This document shows, one piece after another, positions 1 to 8,560 of a DNA stretch of 64,000 bases (its first letter is position 1; each line of letters begins with the position of its first letter). The position numbers and the translations under genes were made by a program. Location: contig CP136063.1 in NCBI GenBank assembly GCA_032622095.1, positions 88,949,980 to 89,013,979 of the forward strand, in the 5' to 3' direction. The stretch comes from Siphonodentalium dalli (taxonomy: Eukaryota; Mollusca; Scaphopoda; Gadilida; Siphonodentaliidae). Under the pieces are notes generated by a model. It had not been told where the DNA came from. It ran no database searches and worked only from the letters and a program-made list of their open reading frames with translations.

Positions 1-182
1 AGCTATCGACTTGAAATTTGGTATGTGAATGTATCTTGCCCCGGATACGAATTTTATCGGGTCGCCGAGCCCGTGCGACGCCAGCTTCGCGCATGCGCAG
101 ACGAGATCTCGGAAACGGGTGGAGCTATCGACTTGAAATTTGGTTTTTGAATAGCCCGGACAACGTCGGGCTCATCAGCTAG
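1..182 (+). mobile_element. Helitron-like element, 3' part (tandem unit 1, cut by window edge)
   Basis: The unit ends at 179-182 with CTAG. Six nt upstream of that is a short hairpin (AGCCCG, 8-nt loop, CGGGCT). This is the classic Helitron 3' terminus: a hairpin followed shortly by CTRR. The next unit starts immediately afterwards with TC. The body holds copies of a 122-bp subrepeat with the landmark CGCATGCGCAGACGAGATCT. No Rep/helicase coding sequence is visible, so the element is non-autonomous. Confidence 0.72.
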
Positions 183-569
183 TCCCATATATATTTTGAA
201 GACCTCTGTCTGTTTGTCTGTCTGTTTGTCTGTTTGTCTGTCATTTATACAAATCTACGATTCTCGACCGATCGGGACGAAACTTGGTACGTGTGTGTAG
301 TTTGACCAGGCGGTCGACGTTGTCGTATTGGCGAGCCCGTGCGGCGCCGCTTCGCGCATGCGCAGACGAGATCTCGGAAACGGGTGGAGCTATCGACTTG
401 AAATTTGCTATGTGAATGTATCTTGCCCCGGATACGAATTTTATCGGGTCGCCGAGCCCGTGCGACGCCAGCTTCGCGCATGCGCAGACGAGATCTCGGA
501 AACGGGTGGTGCTATCGACTTGAAATTTGGTTTTTGAATAGCCCGGACAACGTCGGGCTCATCAGCTAG
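183..569 (+). mobile_element. Complete non-autonomous Helitron-like element (tandem unit 2)
   Basis: It begins TCCCATATATATTTTG directly after the CTAG of the preceding unit and ends with hairpin plus CTAG at 566-569, giving 387 bp. Inside are a TGTC/TTTG microsatellite (about 207-242 in unit 1's junction and again 594-628 in unit 3), then two copies of the 122-bp subrepeat. Head-to-tail Helitrons are a known product of rolling-circle transposition. Short frames across it are repeat artefacts. Confidence 0.75.
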
Positions 570-1009
570 TCCCATATATATTTTGAAGACCTCTGTCTGT
601 TTGTCTGTCTGTTTGTCTGTTTGTCTGTCATTTATACAAATCTACGATTCTCGACCGATCGGGACGAAACTTGGTACGTGTGTGTAGTTTGACCAGGCGG
701 TCGACGTTGTCGTATTGGCGAGCCCGTGCGGCGCCCGCTTCGCGCATGCGCAGACGAGATCTCGGAAACGGGTGGAGCTATCGACTTGAAATTTGCTATG
801 TGAATGTATCTTGCCCCGGATACGAATTTTATCGGGTCGCCGAGCCCGTGCGACGCCAGTTTCTCGCATGCGCAGACGAGATCTCGGAAACGGGTGGAGC
901 TATCGACTTGAAATTTGGTATGTGAATGTATCTTGCCCCGGATACGAATTTTATCGGGTCGCCGAGCCCGTGCGACGCCAGCTTCGCGCATGCGCAGACC
1001 AGATCTGAC

Positions 1010-1483
1010 GGTCTCGTATTTAAACATATTCCTCAACTCGACTTTGATGATGAAATACTCTGGTTCGAAATTGGTTCGAAACAAAAAATTCTGCTATGTG
1101 TGACTTATCGATCAGAGAAGGAATGTATAGAATCATATTGGAAAGACCTAGAATCCTCTGTTGAAAGCGCTCTTTCGATAAATCCCTCCCTGATTATTGT
1201 CGGTGACTTAAATTGTGACCTTTTGAAACAATCAGGACCATTGCACGATATAAAAAGTAGATGGACTCTAACGAACGCTATCACCAACCCAACTCGTGTG
1301 ACTGGAAGCTCCTCGACCTTGATCGACCCAATTTTGTTAAGTGATACTCTATCATTCGTTAACGCATCCACTATTGATCTGGGCCACTCAGACCATTATG
1401 CGACCACCATAGAACTACTTACACCCAATCGTAAATCAGAGACATGCATTCGTCAGGTATGGAATTATACCAAAGGTGATTAA
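1010..1483 (+). pseudogene. LINE endonuclease domain (EEP/APE type), N-terminally truncated
   Basis: The frame encodes the last part of an exonuclease-endonuclease-phosphatase fold. Visible blocks are IIVGDLNCDLL (the catalytic GDFN-type motif), LIDPILLSDTL (the conserved D in the 'ID.I' block) and DLGHSDHYATTIEL (the terminal SDH motif). These make the nick that primes target-site reverse transcription in non-LTR elements. The amino half with the first catalytic residues is missing and the upstream sequence is Helitron DNA. The frame ends at a TAA (1481-1483), and the reverse transcriptase continues in the same frame three codons later. This is most likely one ancestral ORF2 broken by one stop, so the copy cannot make a full product. 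Confidence 0.8.
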
Positions 1484-1489
1484 TTAAAT

Positions 1490-3934
1490 ATGAATGCAGA
1501 GATCCATGCAATAAATTGGACAGATGTTTTATCTGAAAGAGGCACAAACATAAATGTAAATACAATGGTAACCATTTTCACAGACATGTTCCTTAATATT
1601 GCAAAAAAGTATATACCATTTCAAACAATTACAATTAGGACAAATGATAAACCATGGTTTGATAGCTCTATTAGATTAAATATAAGAAAAAGAGATCGCT
1701 TAAGAAAGAAAGCTTTAAAATCAAATACACAAATGCACTGGGACAAGTATAAACAAATTCGAAATAAGATAAACAACATGAAAAAATTTGCAAAAGAGAA
1801 ATATTTTTTAAATCTGGATGAAAATTTGAAACTCAACACAGGTCCAAAGCAATTCTGGCATGTCGTGAAACAGCTGCTTAACAATTTTTCTAATAAGAGT
1901 AAAATCCCAACTCTAGAGTTTAACAACTCATTTTATGATTCTGATGAAGAAAAGGCTGAACTGTTGAACAAAATGTTTATAATGAATAGCACCATAGACA
2001 GTTCGGAATCTGACATTCCCAATTTCGCAAATAGAACAGCATCAAATATAAGCTCGATAGAAACATCCGAAGATGAAATTTCGACTATTCTCAAATCTTT
2101 ATCTACACATAAAGCCAATGGTCCGGATGGTATCAGTAACAAAATGTTAAAGGAAAACCACAGCTCAGTATGCAAACCACTCAAAATAATATTTAATAAA
2201 TCGCTGAAGAGCTGTTGTTTTCCGGACACATGGAAACGTGCTGATGTCATACCATTGTTCAAAAAAGGAAAATCACAAGATCCAAATAATTACAGACCCA
2301 TTTCACTTCTCAGTTGTGTTGGAAAAGTTCTCGAAAGAATCGTTCACAATAAAATGTTTATACATTTGCAATCCAGAGATCTCTTATATTCGCACCAGTC
2401 TGGTTTTATTCCCGGTCATGGAACGGAACTACAACTGATAGAAATTATTCATAATATAGTAGAAGCGCTTGATAAAGGTGATACGACATGTGCAGTATTC
2501 TGTGATATTTCCAAAGCCTTTGACAAAGTGTGGCATCGTGGTCTTATACATAAGCTCGATAAATATGGTATTAAAGGAGATATTCTTAAATGGTCTGTGA
2601 ACTACCTTGAAAATCGCAAACAACGCGTACGAATTAACTCCAGTTTTTCCAAATACGCACCTATAACAGCAGGAGTCCCCCAAGGATCCGTAATCGGGCC
2701 TCTTATGTTTCTCATATATATAAATGACATTTCGGACAATTTAGAATCCCGAGCTAGACTATTTGCCGATGATACATGTCTCATGAATGCAAACTCTGAT
2801 CTACAAACTTTAGAATCGACGATAAATAATGACATGCGGAAAATCAATGAATGGGCTGAAAAGTGGATAGTCAAATTTAATAGTGCCAAAACTAAAGTAC
2901 TGCTGTTTACAAGTATAGAAAATATCATAAAACCAGATATAGTTTTCAATGGAGCTACCCTTGATTATACGCACAGTCACACACACCTGGGTATTGACAT
3001 CTCAGAAGATTTATCATGGAATATTTATATCGAAAATATATGTACTAAAGCCTATGCAAGACTTTCCCAAATGAGAAAACTGAAATATCTTCTTAACCGT
3101 CAGACTCTCGAAATATTATATTTATCTCACGTCCGTCCATTAATGGAGTATGCTAGTTGTGTATGGTTTGGAGCACCTGACTATCTATTAAAAAGACTAG
3201 ATGATATACAAATCGAAGCTGCACGTATAGTTACAGGTTGTACAAAATCGGTCCCCCATGATAGGTTGCTCTTTGAACTCGGATGGGAGAGGCTGGAAAG
3301 TAGGCGGTATGTTAAACGAATGAGTATATTTTACAATATTGCAAACGGCAAAGCCCCCGCCTACTTAACTCAGCTTCTTCCGTCAAAGGTTAAGGATAAA
3401 TGTGATTACGAACTGAGAAATGCATCAAATTTAAATCGTCCCATTTCAAATAGCAAAAGAACAGATAAAACTTTCTTCCCCACATGCGTTATGGATTGGA
3501 ACAAATTGGATGAAAAAAAAGAAAGAAACATTCCACTCGATAGGTTCAAGAAAGCACTAGTAACTAAGCCATTAAAACCACCAACATATTTTTCATATGG
3601 TAAACGGCTATTGAACATCCTTCATTGTAAACTGAGGTGTGAATGTAGTAATCTACAAGCTGATAAACTTCAAAATTATATAGCAATTTCTGCTACATGT
3701 AGATGTGGACATTCTGTAGAAAATGCTTTCCACTATTTTTTTGAATGCCACCTACACTTTGAAGAAAGAATTACACTTCGTAATAATCTTCTGCGCTTTA
3801 ATATACATTCAGTTAAAACACTAATATTTGGGGACCCGAACTTAAAACAATTAGAAAATGAACATATCTTTAAAGCTGTGCAAAATTACTTACGAGATAC
3901 AACTCAAGAGGAAAATCCGACAAAGTTCTATTAA
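1490..3934 (+). CDS. LINE reverse transcriptase region (ORF2, C-terminal 814 codons)
   Basis: The reading frame is open over 814 codons. Reverse transcriptase blocks follow in order: the finger block HKANGPDGISNKML, then NYRPISLLS, the palm block CAVFCDISKAFDKVWH, the GVPQGSVIGPLMFLIYIND block, and the catalytic box FADDT near 2761-2775. A long C-terminal region ends with a Cys/His cluster (CRCG, then H, FFEC). The layout matches non-LTR elements of the jockey/CR1 group. All RT motifs look intact, so this part of the copy is young or recently constrained. The annotated start at 1490 is only the first ATG after the stop at 1481. The true polypeptide would have begun upstream in the endonuclease. 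It is not a host gene. Confidence 0.88.
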   Translation: MNAEIHAINWTDVLSERGTNINVNTMVTIFTDMFLNIAKKYIPFQTITIRTNDKPWFDSSIRLNIRKRDRLRKKALKSNTQMHWDKYKQIRNKINNMKKFAKEKYFLNLDENLKLNTGPKQFWHVVKQLLNNFSNKSKIPTLEFNNSFYDSDEEKAELLNKMFIMNSTIDSSESDIPNFANRTASNISSIETSEDEISTILKSLSTHKANGPDGISNKMLKENHSSVCKPLKIIFNKSLKSCCFPDTWKRADVIPLFKKGKSQDPNNYRPISLLSCVGKVLERIVHNKMFIHLQSRDLLYSHQSGFIPGHGTELQLIEIIHNIVEALDKGDTTCAVFCDISKAFDKVWHRGLIHKLDKYGIKGDILKWSVNYLENRKQRVRINSSFSKYAPITAGVPQGSVIGPLMFLIYINDISDNLESRARLFADDTCLMNANSDLQTLESTINNDMRKINEWAEKWIVKFNSAKTKVLLFTSIENIIKPDIVFNGATLDYTHSHTHLGIDISEDLSWNIYIENICTKAYARLSQMRKLKYLLNRQTLEILYLSHVRPLMEYASCVWFGAPDYLLKRLDDIQIEAARIVTGCTKSVPHDRLLFELGWERLESRRYVKRMSIFYNIANGKAPAYLTQLLPSKVKDKCDYELRNASNLNRPISNSKRTDKTFFPTCVMDWNKLDEKKERNIPLDRFKKALVTKPLKPPTYFSYGKRLLNILHCKLRCECSNLQADKLQNYIAISATCRCGHSVENAFHYFFECHLHFEERITLRNNLLRFNIHSVKTLIFGDPNLKQLENEHIFKAVQNYLRDTTQEENPTKFY

Positions 3935-4352
3935 GACGCTCGCATCATTTGAATGCAAATTGTAAAAATGTTAACAATGCACCATGAGGTACATGTATCA
4001 CATTTAAAACAGCTACTTGAAATCATTATTGAAATTATTTAGAATTGGTGGGGTGGTGAGACTATACAAACTATTTTTCAAATAATATAAAATGATATAC
4101 TGTATGTATACACTTGTAAATATGTTATACCTATTGTGTTGACAATCCCAATTATTATGTATCAGTGTTATAACGGCAATTGGGAGAGGGGGTTATGTAT
4201 AAGTGGATCGCACTTGTCCTCCAATCCCAATGCCAATCTGTATTGTTATATACTTATTGGTAATAAATATGTTTAAACTAACTAACGGGTGGAGCTATCG
4301 ACTTGAAATTTGGTTTTTGAATAGCCCGGACAACGTCGGGCTCATCGGCTAG

Positions 4353-4403
4353 TATTTTATATAATGTAATCTGGGGGGTTCGAAAATTAAGTGTGCCTTT
4401 AAC
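4353..4403 (+). repeat. MITE family B, right-end fragment
   Basis: This is the last ~50 bp of family B: the block ATATAATGTAATCTGG, then TTCGAAAATTAAGTG and a terminal TTAA. The Helitron array separates it from the rest of the element, which lies outside the window. The MITE is therefore the oldest layer of this nest. Confidence 0.7.
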
Positions 4404-5206
4404 AATACAACTTGTAAACTCACATTTCAGCCAGCAACAATTGGATCACACACTTGTGGTCGATCACCAAATGTACAAGCTCAAATCAGTGATAAAGTTT
4501 AAGCAATGCGACGACCACGCTCTGATCCCGTTAGCATATTCGTTGTCCGTATAACTAACATCATGATGGTTGTGAAAACTTACATTTTCTGGGTTATTTT
4601 GTGGGAGAAATCGTCTCTCAGCGATGATTGAAAGGTATGTTTTTGGACATGGCAATATGCGGGATGGGATTGAATGTGGAATAGGATGGCAATCTGCGGA
4701 ACAGAATTTGAAATTGCGTCGAACGGCCGATATCTCGAGATAGAGTAATAAAGTAATGTCAACTGCTTCTAACTGATAATATTAGTGACGAAATATTCAC
4801 TTACCTTAACATGTTTCGAAGTGGTGTCTAAATGAATTATTGTGTTTGTTTGCAGAAAATCGGTGTCAGAAAGTGTCTTCAAACTTTGACAAAAGCATTC
4901 CTCTCCTCGGACTCCATAATACTTCCGGTTTTCGTTTGTGTCCGTTGATCCACATTAGATTACATGTGTCTATCTGGCCACGGCCTTTACCGATTCAGTT
5001 CATCGTCGAATTTGAAATATCGTGAAGCGAATTTTCACACAACACAGAAATCTTAATTGCATGCATGCTTGCACAAAATACAGATGGTTATTAATTTTCA
5101 TAATTACAACACGTTCGTTTCCTGTGTCAGTCGGGTTCGTCCTTCCGCCAGGTGCGATGCGCAGTAACCGTGGTTATTCCCTTTGCTATTTCCGTATATT
5201 TGCCTG
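4404..5206. other. Region upstream of the secreted repeat gene, no gene seen
   Basis: I find no supportable coding sequence or repeat family here. It is the presumed upstream regulatory region of the gene starting at 5263. A TTGTTTGCAG that resembles a splice acceptor near 4846-4855 could mark an untranslated exon, but nothing else supports that. Confidence 0.4.
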
Positions 5207-5214
5207 TATAAATA
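5207..5214 (+). promoter_or_regulatory. TATA box of the secreted repeat gene
   Basis: TATAAATA lies 49-56 nt upstream of the ATG at 5263. Initiation about 30 nt downstream would give a start near 5237-5242 and a 5' leader of only 20-25 nt. A clear TATA box with a short leader is common in highly expressed, tissue-specific animal genes for secreted products. Confidence 0.6.
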
Positions 5215-5262
5215 TTACTACACGCGGAGGGAGCAAACAACAAACACTGTTCACCAAGAAAG

Positions 5263-5302
5263 ATGAGGATCTACTTGATTGCCGTGCTCATAGCCTTAGC
5301 AG
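5263..5302 (+). CDS. Exon 1 of secreted 22-residue-repeat protein (signal peptide)
   Basis: The 40-nt exon encodes MRIYLIAVLIALA plus the first base of a split codon and ends at a strong donor (GCAG|GTGAGT). Joined to the exon at 16383 it completes a signal peptide: Arg at position 2, a hydrophobic core YLIAVLIALAV, then CASG with probable cleavage near Ala/Ser-Gly and a mature start at TPLRGDL. The phases match (phase 1 on both sides), and the joined frame is exactly 4008 nt (1335 codons plus stop). A TATA box lies 49-56 nt upstream. The exon is too short to stand out as a reading frame and is recognised only by its signal sequence, donor and phase. The assignment is inference, but several independent features agree. 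Confidence 0.78.
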
Positions 5303-5458
5303 GTGAGTTATGCTAGCGATATCATAATTATATATACATTACAGCAGCGTGGACACAAAATAATTTAATAACGTGAAAATAATTTGCTGGGAAATGCTTA
5401 AACTAAGTGAAGGCCCCACATGTGGGAGCCTTTGAACCGTTTTATATATACATGTATG

Positions 5459-5850
5459 CCCGTTTAAAAAAAAACGGGACGTATTATGTTATTGGTCCGT
5501 CCGTCGAGACGTCTGTTCGTACGTCCGTTGACTCCGTTCGCTGTTGGTTTCCGGATGAATGATAAGTTTAGATAGTTTCCTGCAACTGAATGGAATAAAA
5601 TTTAGTATGTGAGTTTACTAGCACAAAATACAGGTCAATTTCGAATTCGGGTTCCGCCCGCCAATTTTAACCAGACTCGTGGCCCTCAATTTTCGTTTTC
5701 GGATGATAACATTAGTAAGTCTGAACTGATTCGAATGACATTTGGTATACGTGTGTGTATTAGCCCAAAATACAGGTCAAGTTCGAATTTGGGTTCCGAC
5801 CGCCAATTTTCAACTGAGTTGTGGCCTTTATTGTAATTAGCACGGGCGTA
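5459..5850 (+). repeat. Dispersed repeat with GTCCGTCC head and two ~130-bp internal units
   Basis: It runs from the CGGGACGTATTATG block through a GTCCGTCCGTC tract. Two diverged tandem copies follow, sharing CACAAAATACAGGTCAA and GGGTTCCGCCCGCCAATTTT (about 5623 and 5763). It closes with AGCACGGGCGTA. I do not assign a class. It is not coding. Confidence 0.45.
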
Positions 5851-6129
5851 TTTTTCCACGCCCTATAACGATGCGGTTGATCATTGATATATTGCGAAGA
5901 GTTTTGTTGACATAAATGATGATATTATCAATTTATGACGATCACATGATGAACTGTTATCTCTCTTAGCAACGAATTAACTTTCATTCCAAAGCCGAAA
6001 ACCCTGTGAAACTCCCGCACAAACTCCAAGCGTGAATATTCGGCCACTGACATACCACAGCAGTTTTCCAAAAGGGTACTATCCACGACTAATTCTAACC
6101 TTGATTCTGGCAAGTGTGACCTAAAAGCA

Positions 6130-6570
6130 TTTATCACACACTTAGCCCCTAAATCCGGCCTCATATTTTTTAGTAAGACGCGTGTATTATCGGCACGCAC
6201 AGTAACGTAAGAGCTTACATCAATGATAGCAATACCGGGACTTTATTATCATGTTGATTAGAATATAATTATGATATTCAATTTGTGTTTGATTATTTAG
6301 TGTTAGATAAACAATTTTGTCAACATGAAAAGACACATTTAAAATGGAACTATATTTTACTTCTTTACTTCCTCTTTGATTGTGATAAGGGAATCAATAT
6401 TAATTTGTTTAACCACAGCCGTTTCGATATCGTCTTTCGTTGCTAAAATGTGATTCTGTGATAAAAATGGATCTCAAATTCGTCGCAATTGTATAGATGG
6501 GCTCGAATCGAATTTAATACACACGGTTAACTACTTTCTTATAAAATTGCGACTCATATAGAGATCCTCT
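6130..6570. repeat. Interspersed repeat R1, copy 1
   Basis: The block matches 42190-42720 over most of its length. Shared landmarks include TAGAATATAATTATGAT, AAAAGACACATTTAAAATGG and CTCAAATTCGTCGCAATT. No coding capacity is visible. The second copy contains an additional hairpin that may mark an internal insertion or deletion. Confidence 0.6.
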
Positions 6571-6604
6571 ATTTAACCAGAACACGTATATATATATTCA
6601 TGGG

Positions 6605-6720
6605 TAAACTGCAACGCAGAGTTCAGTCCCCTCGATACGCTGATCTGACAGAGTTAGGTCCCCTGCTTCGCTGGTCTGGCAGAGTTCAGTCCCCTGCTAT
6701 TCTGCGTATGGTCTGACATG
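6605..6720 (+). repeat. ~37-bp minisatellite (GTTCAGTCCCCT family), 3 units
   Basis: Three diverged units share GAGTTCAGTCCCCT, a (T)CGCTGGTCTG block and GGCAGAG. The same family forms a longer array at 13541-13690. Confidence 0.65.
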
Positions 6721-7184
6721 GAATCAGGGAGCTAAATGTGTTCCTAAATGAGTCGGGGAACGAGTGCACCGTGGAATGCCAAAGGTTAAGTTAAGTTAAT
6801 CCCATATATGCCGAATTTTTTTTCTACTTATTTATTTTTATGATGTTAGATAGTTTCGGGTTAGTAAAGGGCAAAATCAACATTGGGCGGCAAGTAAAGG
6901 GCATTTTCCCAATGTTTCGCCCAGACAGCTAGAGGACAGTCCTTTACCAGGAACGCTAGGCATACGCATGGTAAATTTATGTTCATTTAAACTATTTTAA
7001 TTAGATAACGCAGGATCATCACATTTGGTCTTATCAAGAACTATGATAATTGATGACCACGACCTGGCATTTGTAGTATTGTGTGTACATGTTATAAAAA
7101 CATAATATAGCTACTACTTTGGACTTCTGAAGTGAATGAGTACAAGTGAAAGTATTTATTACAGGAGGCCCGGGGTGTGGAATG
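6721..7184. other. Non-coding stretch, nothing recognised
   Basis: I see no coding sequence. A short block near 6950 (GGAACGCTAGGCATACG) resembles the hairpin ends described at 8833-8935 and 10375-10405. Confidence 0.4.
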
Positions 7185-7690
7185 AACTCTCCTCGTGGCC
7201 AATACAAAACTGCTAATTAGCTCAAGAAAACCTTATTCTTTCAAAAGTTTGAACTGAAATGGTCATTAGTTGGGAATTTTCCAACCTAAAGGGGGTATCA
7301 GGTTAGAAATTTCCAACACTAGGAAAACTTTAGGCCAGTCGAGATGCTAGGAGTTTGCAATTTTCTTGTTCATATTTAAAAAAATTCTCACACATGGTCG
7401 GCCCGGTATGTGTCCTGGGCTCTCGCCCGTGGTCATGTCAATTTGTCTGCAATAAGACAACTAAATGTTAAGATGTATGCAATTTTCAAATTCAGATATC
7501 TAAATGATCTGGGTCTTTTGTACAACAAGGGCCGTTCAGCCAGGTCTGTAAGGTGCAAGGGTGGAAATGAAATTATGAAAAAATTGTGTTTGGTCTGAAG
7601 GGGTTGGGGTGCAGTTGGAATTCCCAACGTGGACACCCCCAATGAAGACCCTATAGCCACATCCCTGCTGGATAACATAGCATCTTGCTG
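7185..7690 (-). repeat. Dispersed repeat family C, copy 1
   Basis: The copy is the reverse of the region at 37345-37960. Shared landmarks are GGTCGGCCCGGT, TTTCCAACACT, GGTCATTAGTTGGGAA and CCAACGTGGACACCCCC. The family is marked by repeated TTGGAAATTTCCAA-type palindromes. The short plus-strand frame at 7410 lies inside it and is not a gene. Confidence 0.6.
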
Positions 7691-7740
7691 GGTATCAGAA
7701 TTGTGTGCATAAAATTTCCACAAATTACATTTTCACTTCC

Positions 7741-7960
7741 CAGTGACTAAAAAAAGATAGTCAAAATGACTGAATCTAATGGCCCAATTAGTCGTTTTGA
7801 CTTACCGTTTTTTAGTCGTTGTGACTAACATCACTTTAAATAATTATTGTGACTATTTTTCTACCTTAGTCATTTTGACTAAACGAAGTTAGTCATCATT
7901 TGGACAAACGTTTACTAGCTAAGTTACTAGTAGTCATATTGACTAATTTGTTTCTTCACT
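7741..7960. repeat. Cluster of AGTC(n5)GACT palindromic motifs
   Basis: At least five spaced near-palindromes occur, such as AGTCAAAATGACT, AGTCGTTTTGACT, AGTCGTTGTGACT, AGTCATTTTGACT and AGTCATATTGACT, with AT-rich spacers. Each is half of the dyad AGTCRTTTTGACT or its complement. I see no gene here. Confidence 0.6.
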
Positions 7961-8117
7961 GTACAACTGTGACTTAGATAGATTGTCAACCAGTCTTTTT
8001 TGTAATGTAATGGTTTATTACTCGGATACAATACGTTGTAACATGATAAGTAGATATATAACATGATTTAACTACACTGTATATACATCATCATCCTCAT
8101 CAGCATATCACTAATCA

Positions 8118-8249
8118 CTAATATCCTCCGCTCTCCTCGTTACCACTATCCCCATCTGAACAGTCGCCATCCGGAGGAGTGATGTAGACTGTGGCCTCAA
8201 AAAGTCGTATTGTTCTGTCATTCCAAGCACATCGCGGACCGTATATCTC
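8118..8249 (-). pseudogene. piggyBac-derived transposase N-terminal exon, remnant
   Basis: Read on the minus strand, an acceptor-like CACTCCAG precedes 43 codons and a TAG. The 3' half reads EATVYITPPDGDCSDGDSG followed by NEESGG. This closely resembles the acidic 'PP...SDEDSG.E' segment near the N-terminus of piggyBac-derived (PGBD-type) proteins. No DDD-transposase core follows in the neighbourhood, and the frame stops 4 codons after the acidic patch. It is either an isolated first exon or, more likely, a fragment. Identification rests on this short motif only. Confidence 0.42.
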
Positions 8250-8431
8250 CTGGAGTGAAAACATAATGCAGAACTTTATATCAAATTGAAGAGCGTTTAT
8301 ATAATATATTCTATTCCTGATATTGTATGAATGAAGAGCGTTCATTTCGCATTTGTTGAAAGTTAAAACAGTGAAAACAAATTCAATGGCATATACATTA
8401 TATATACACATAACGACACAAGTGTGTTAAT

Positions 8432-8560
8432 CAGTTTGTTAATATGACCCGAGCGCTAGCGCGGAATGATAGAATGGGAGCGTAGCCTCGAGTTCTATCC
8501 TTCCGCGATGGCGCAAGTGCCGTATCGACAAACCCATTAACACATGGGTCATTCTATGTT
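8432..8560. repeat. Fold-back repeat (GCGCTAGCGCGGAA stem)
   Basis: The outer ends are GTTAATATGACCC (from about 8439) and GGGTCATTC (to about 8555). The inner stem pairs GCGCTAGCGCGGAATGATAG with CTATCCTTCCGCGATGGCGC. The layout suits a small fold-back/MITE element. Confidence 0.55.

Larger units (their letters stand above)
1007..4283 (+). mobile_element. 5'-truncated jockey/CR1-like LINE retrotransposon
   Basis: The left junction is at about 1006, where the Helitron subrepeat breaks off after AGATCT. The right junction is at about 4284, where AACGGGTGG of the same subrepeat resumes. About four target bases are missing between the flanks. It contains the C-terminal part of the endonuclease, a complete reverse transcriptase reading frame and a ~350-bp 3' UTR. 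The 3' end is a short AACT-type tail rather than poly(A), as in CR1/L2-like elements. The 5' UTR and the start of the endonuclease are absent, as expected for incomplete target-primed reverse transcription. Confidence 0.85.
570..4352 (+). mobile_element. Non-autonomous Helitron-like element (tandem unit 3) split by a LINE
   Basis: The unit starts TCCCATATAT at 570 and ends with hairpin (4323-4342) plus CTAG (4349-4352). The next base is T, and the flanking DNA resumes as MITE family B. That fits Helitron insertion between A and T. Bases 1007-4283 are a LINE. Without it the unit is about 506 bp, which equals unit 2 plus one extra 122-bp subrepeat minus a few bases lost at the LINE junction (landmarks at 744, 866 and 988 against two in unit 2). 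Confidence 0.72.

Noticed and set aside
245-1103. Several overlapping frames on both strands in the first kilobase
   Set aside because: They run through Helitron subrepeats and repeat with the same 122- and 387-bp periods; no coding signature.
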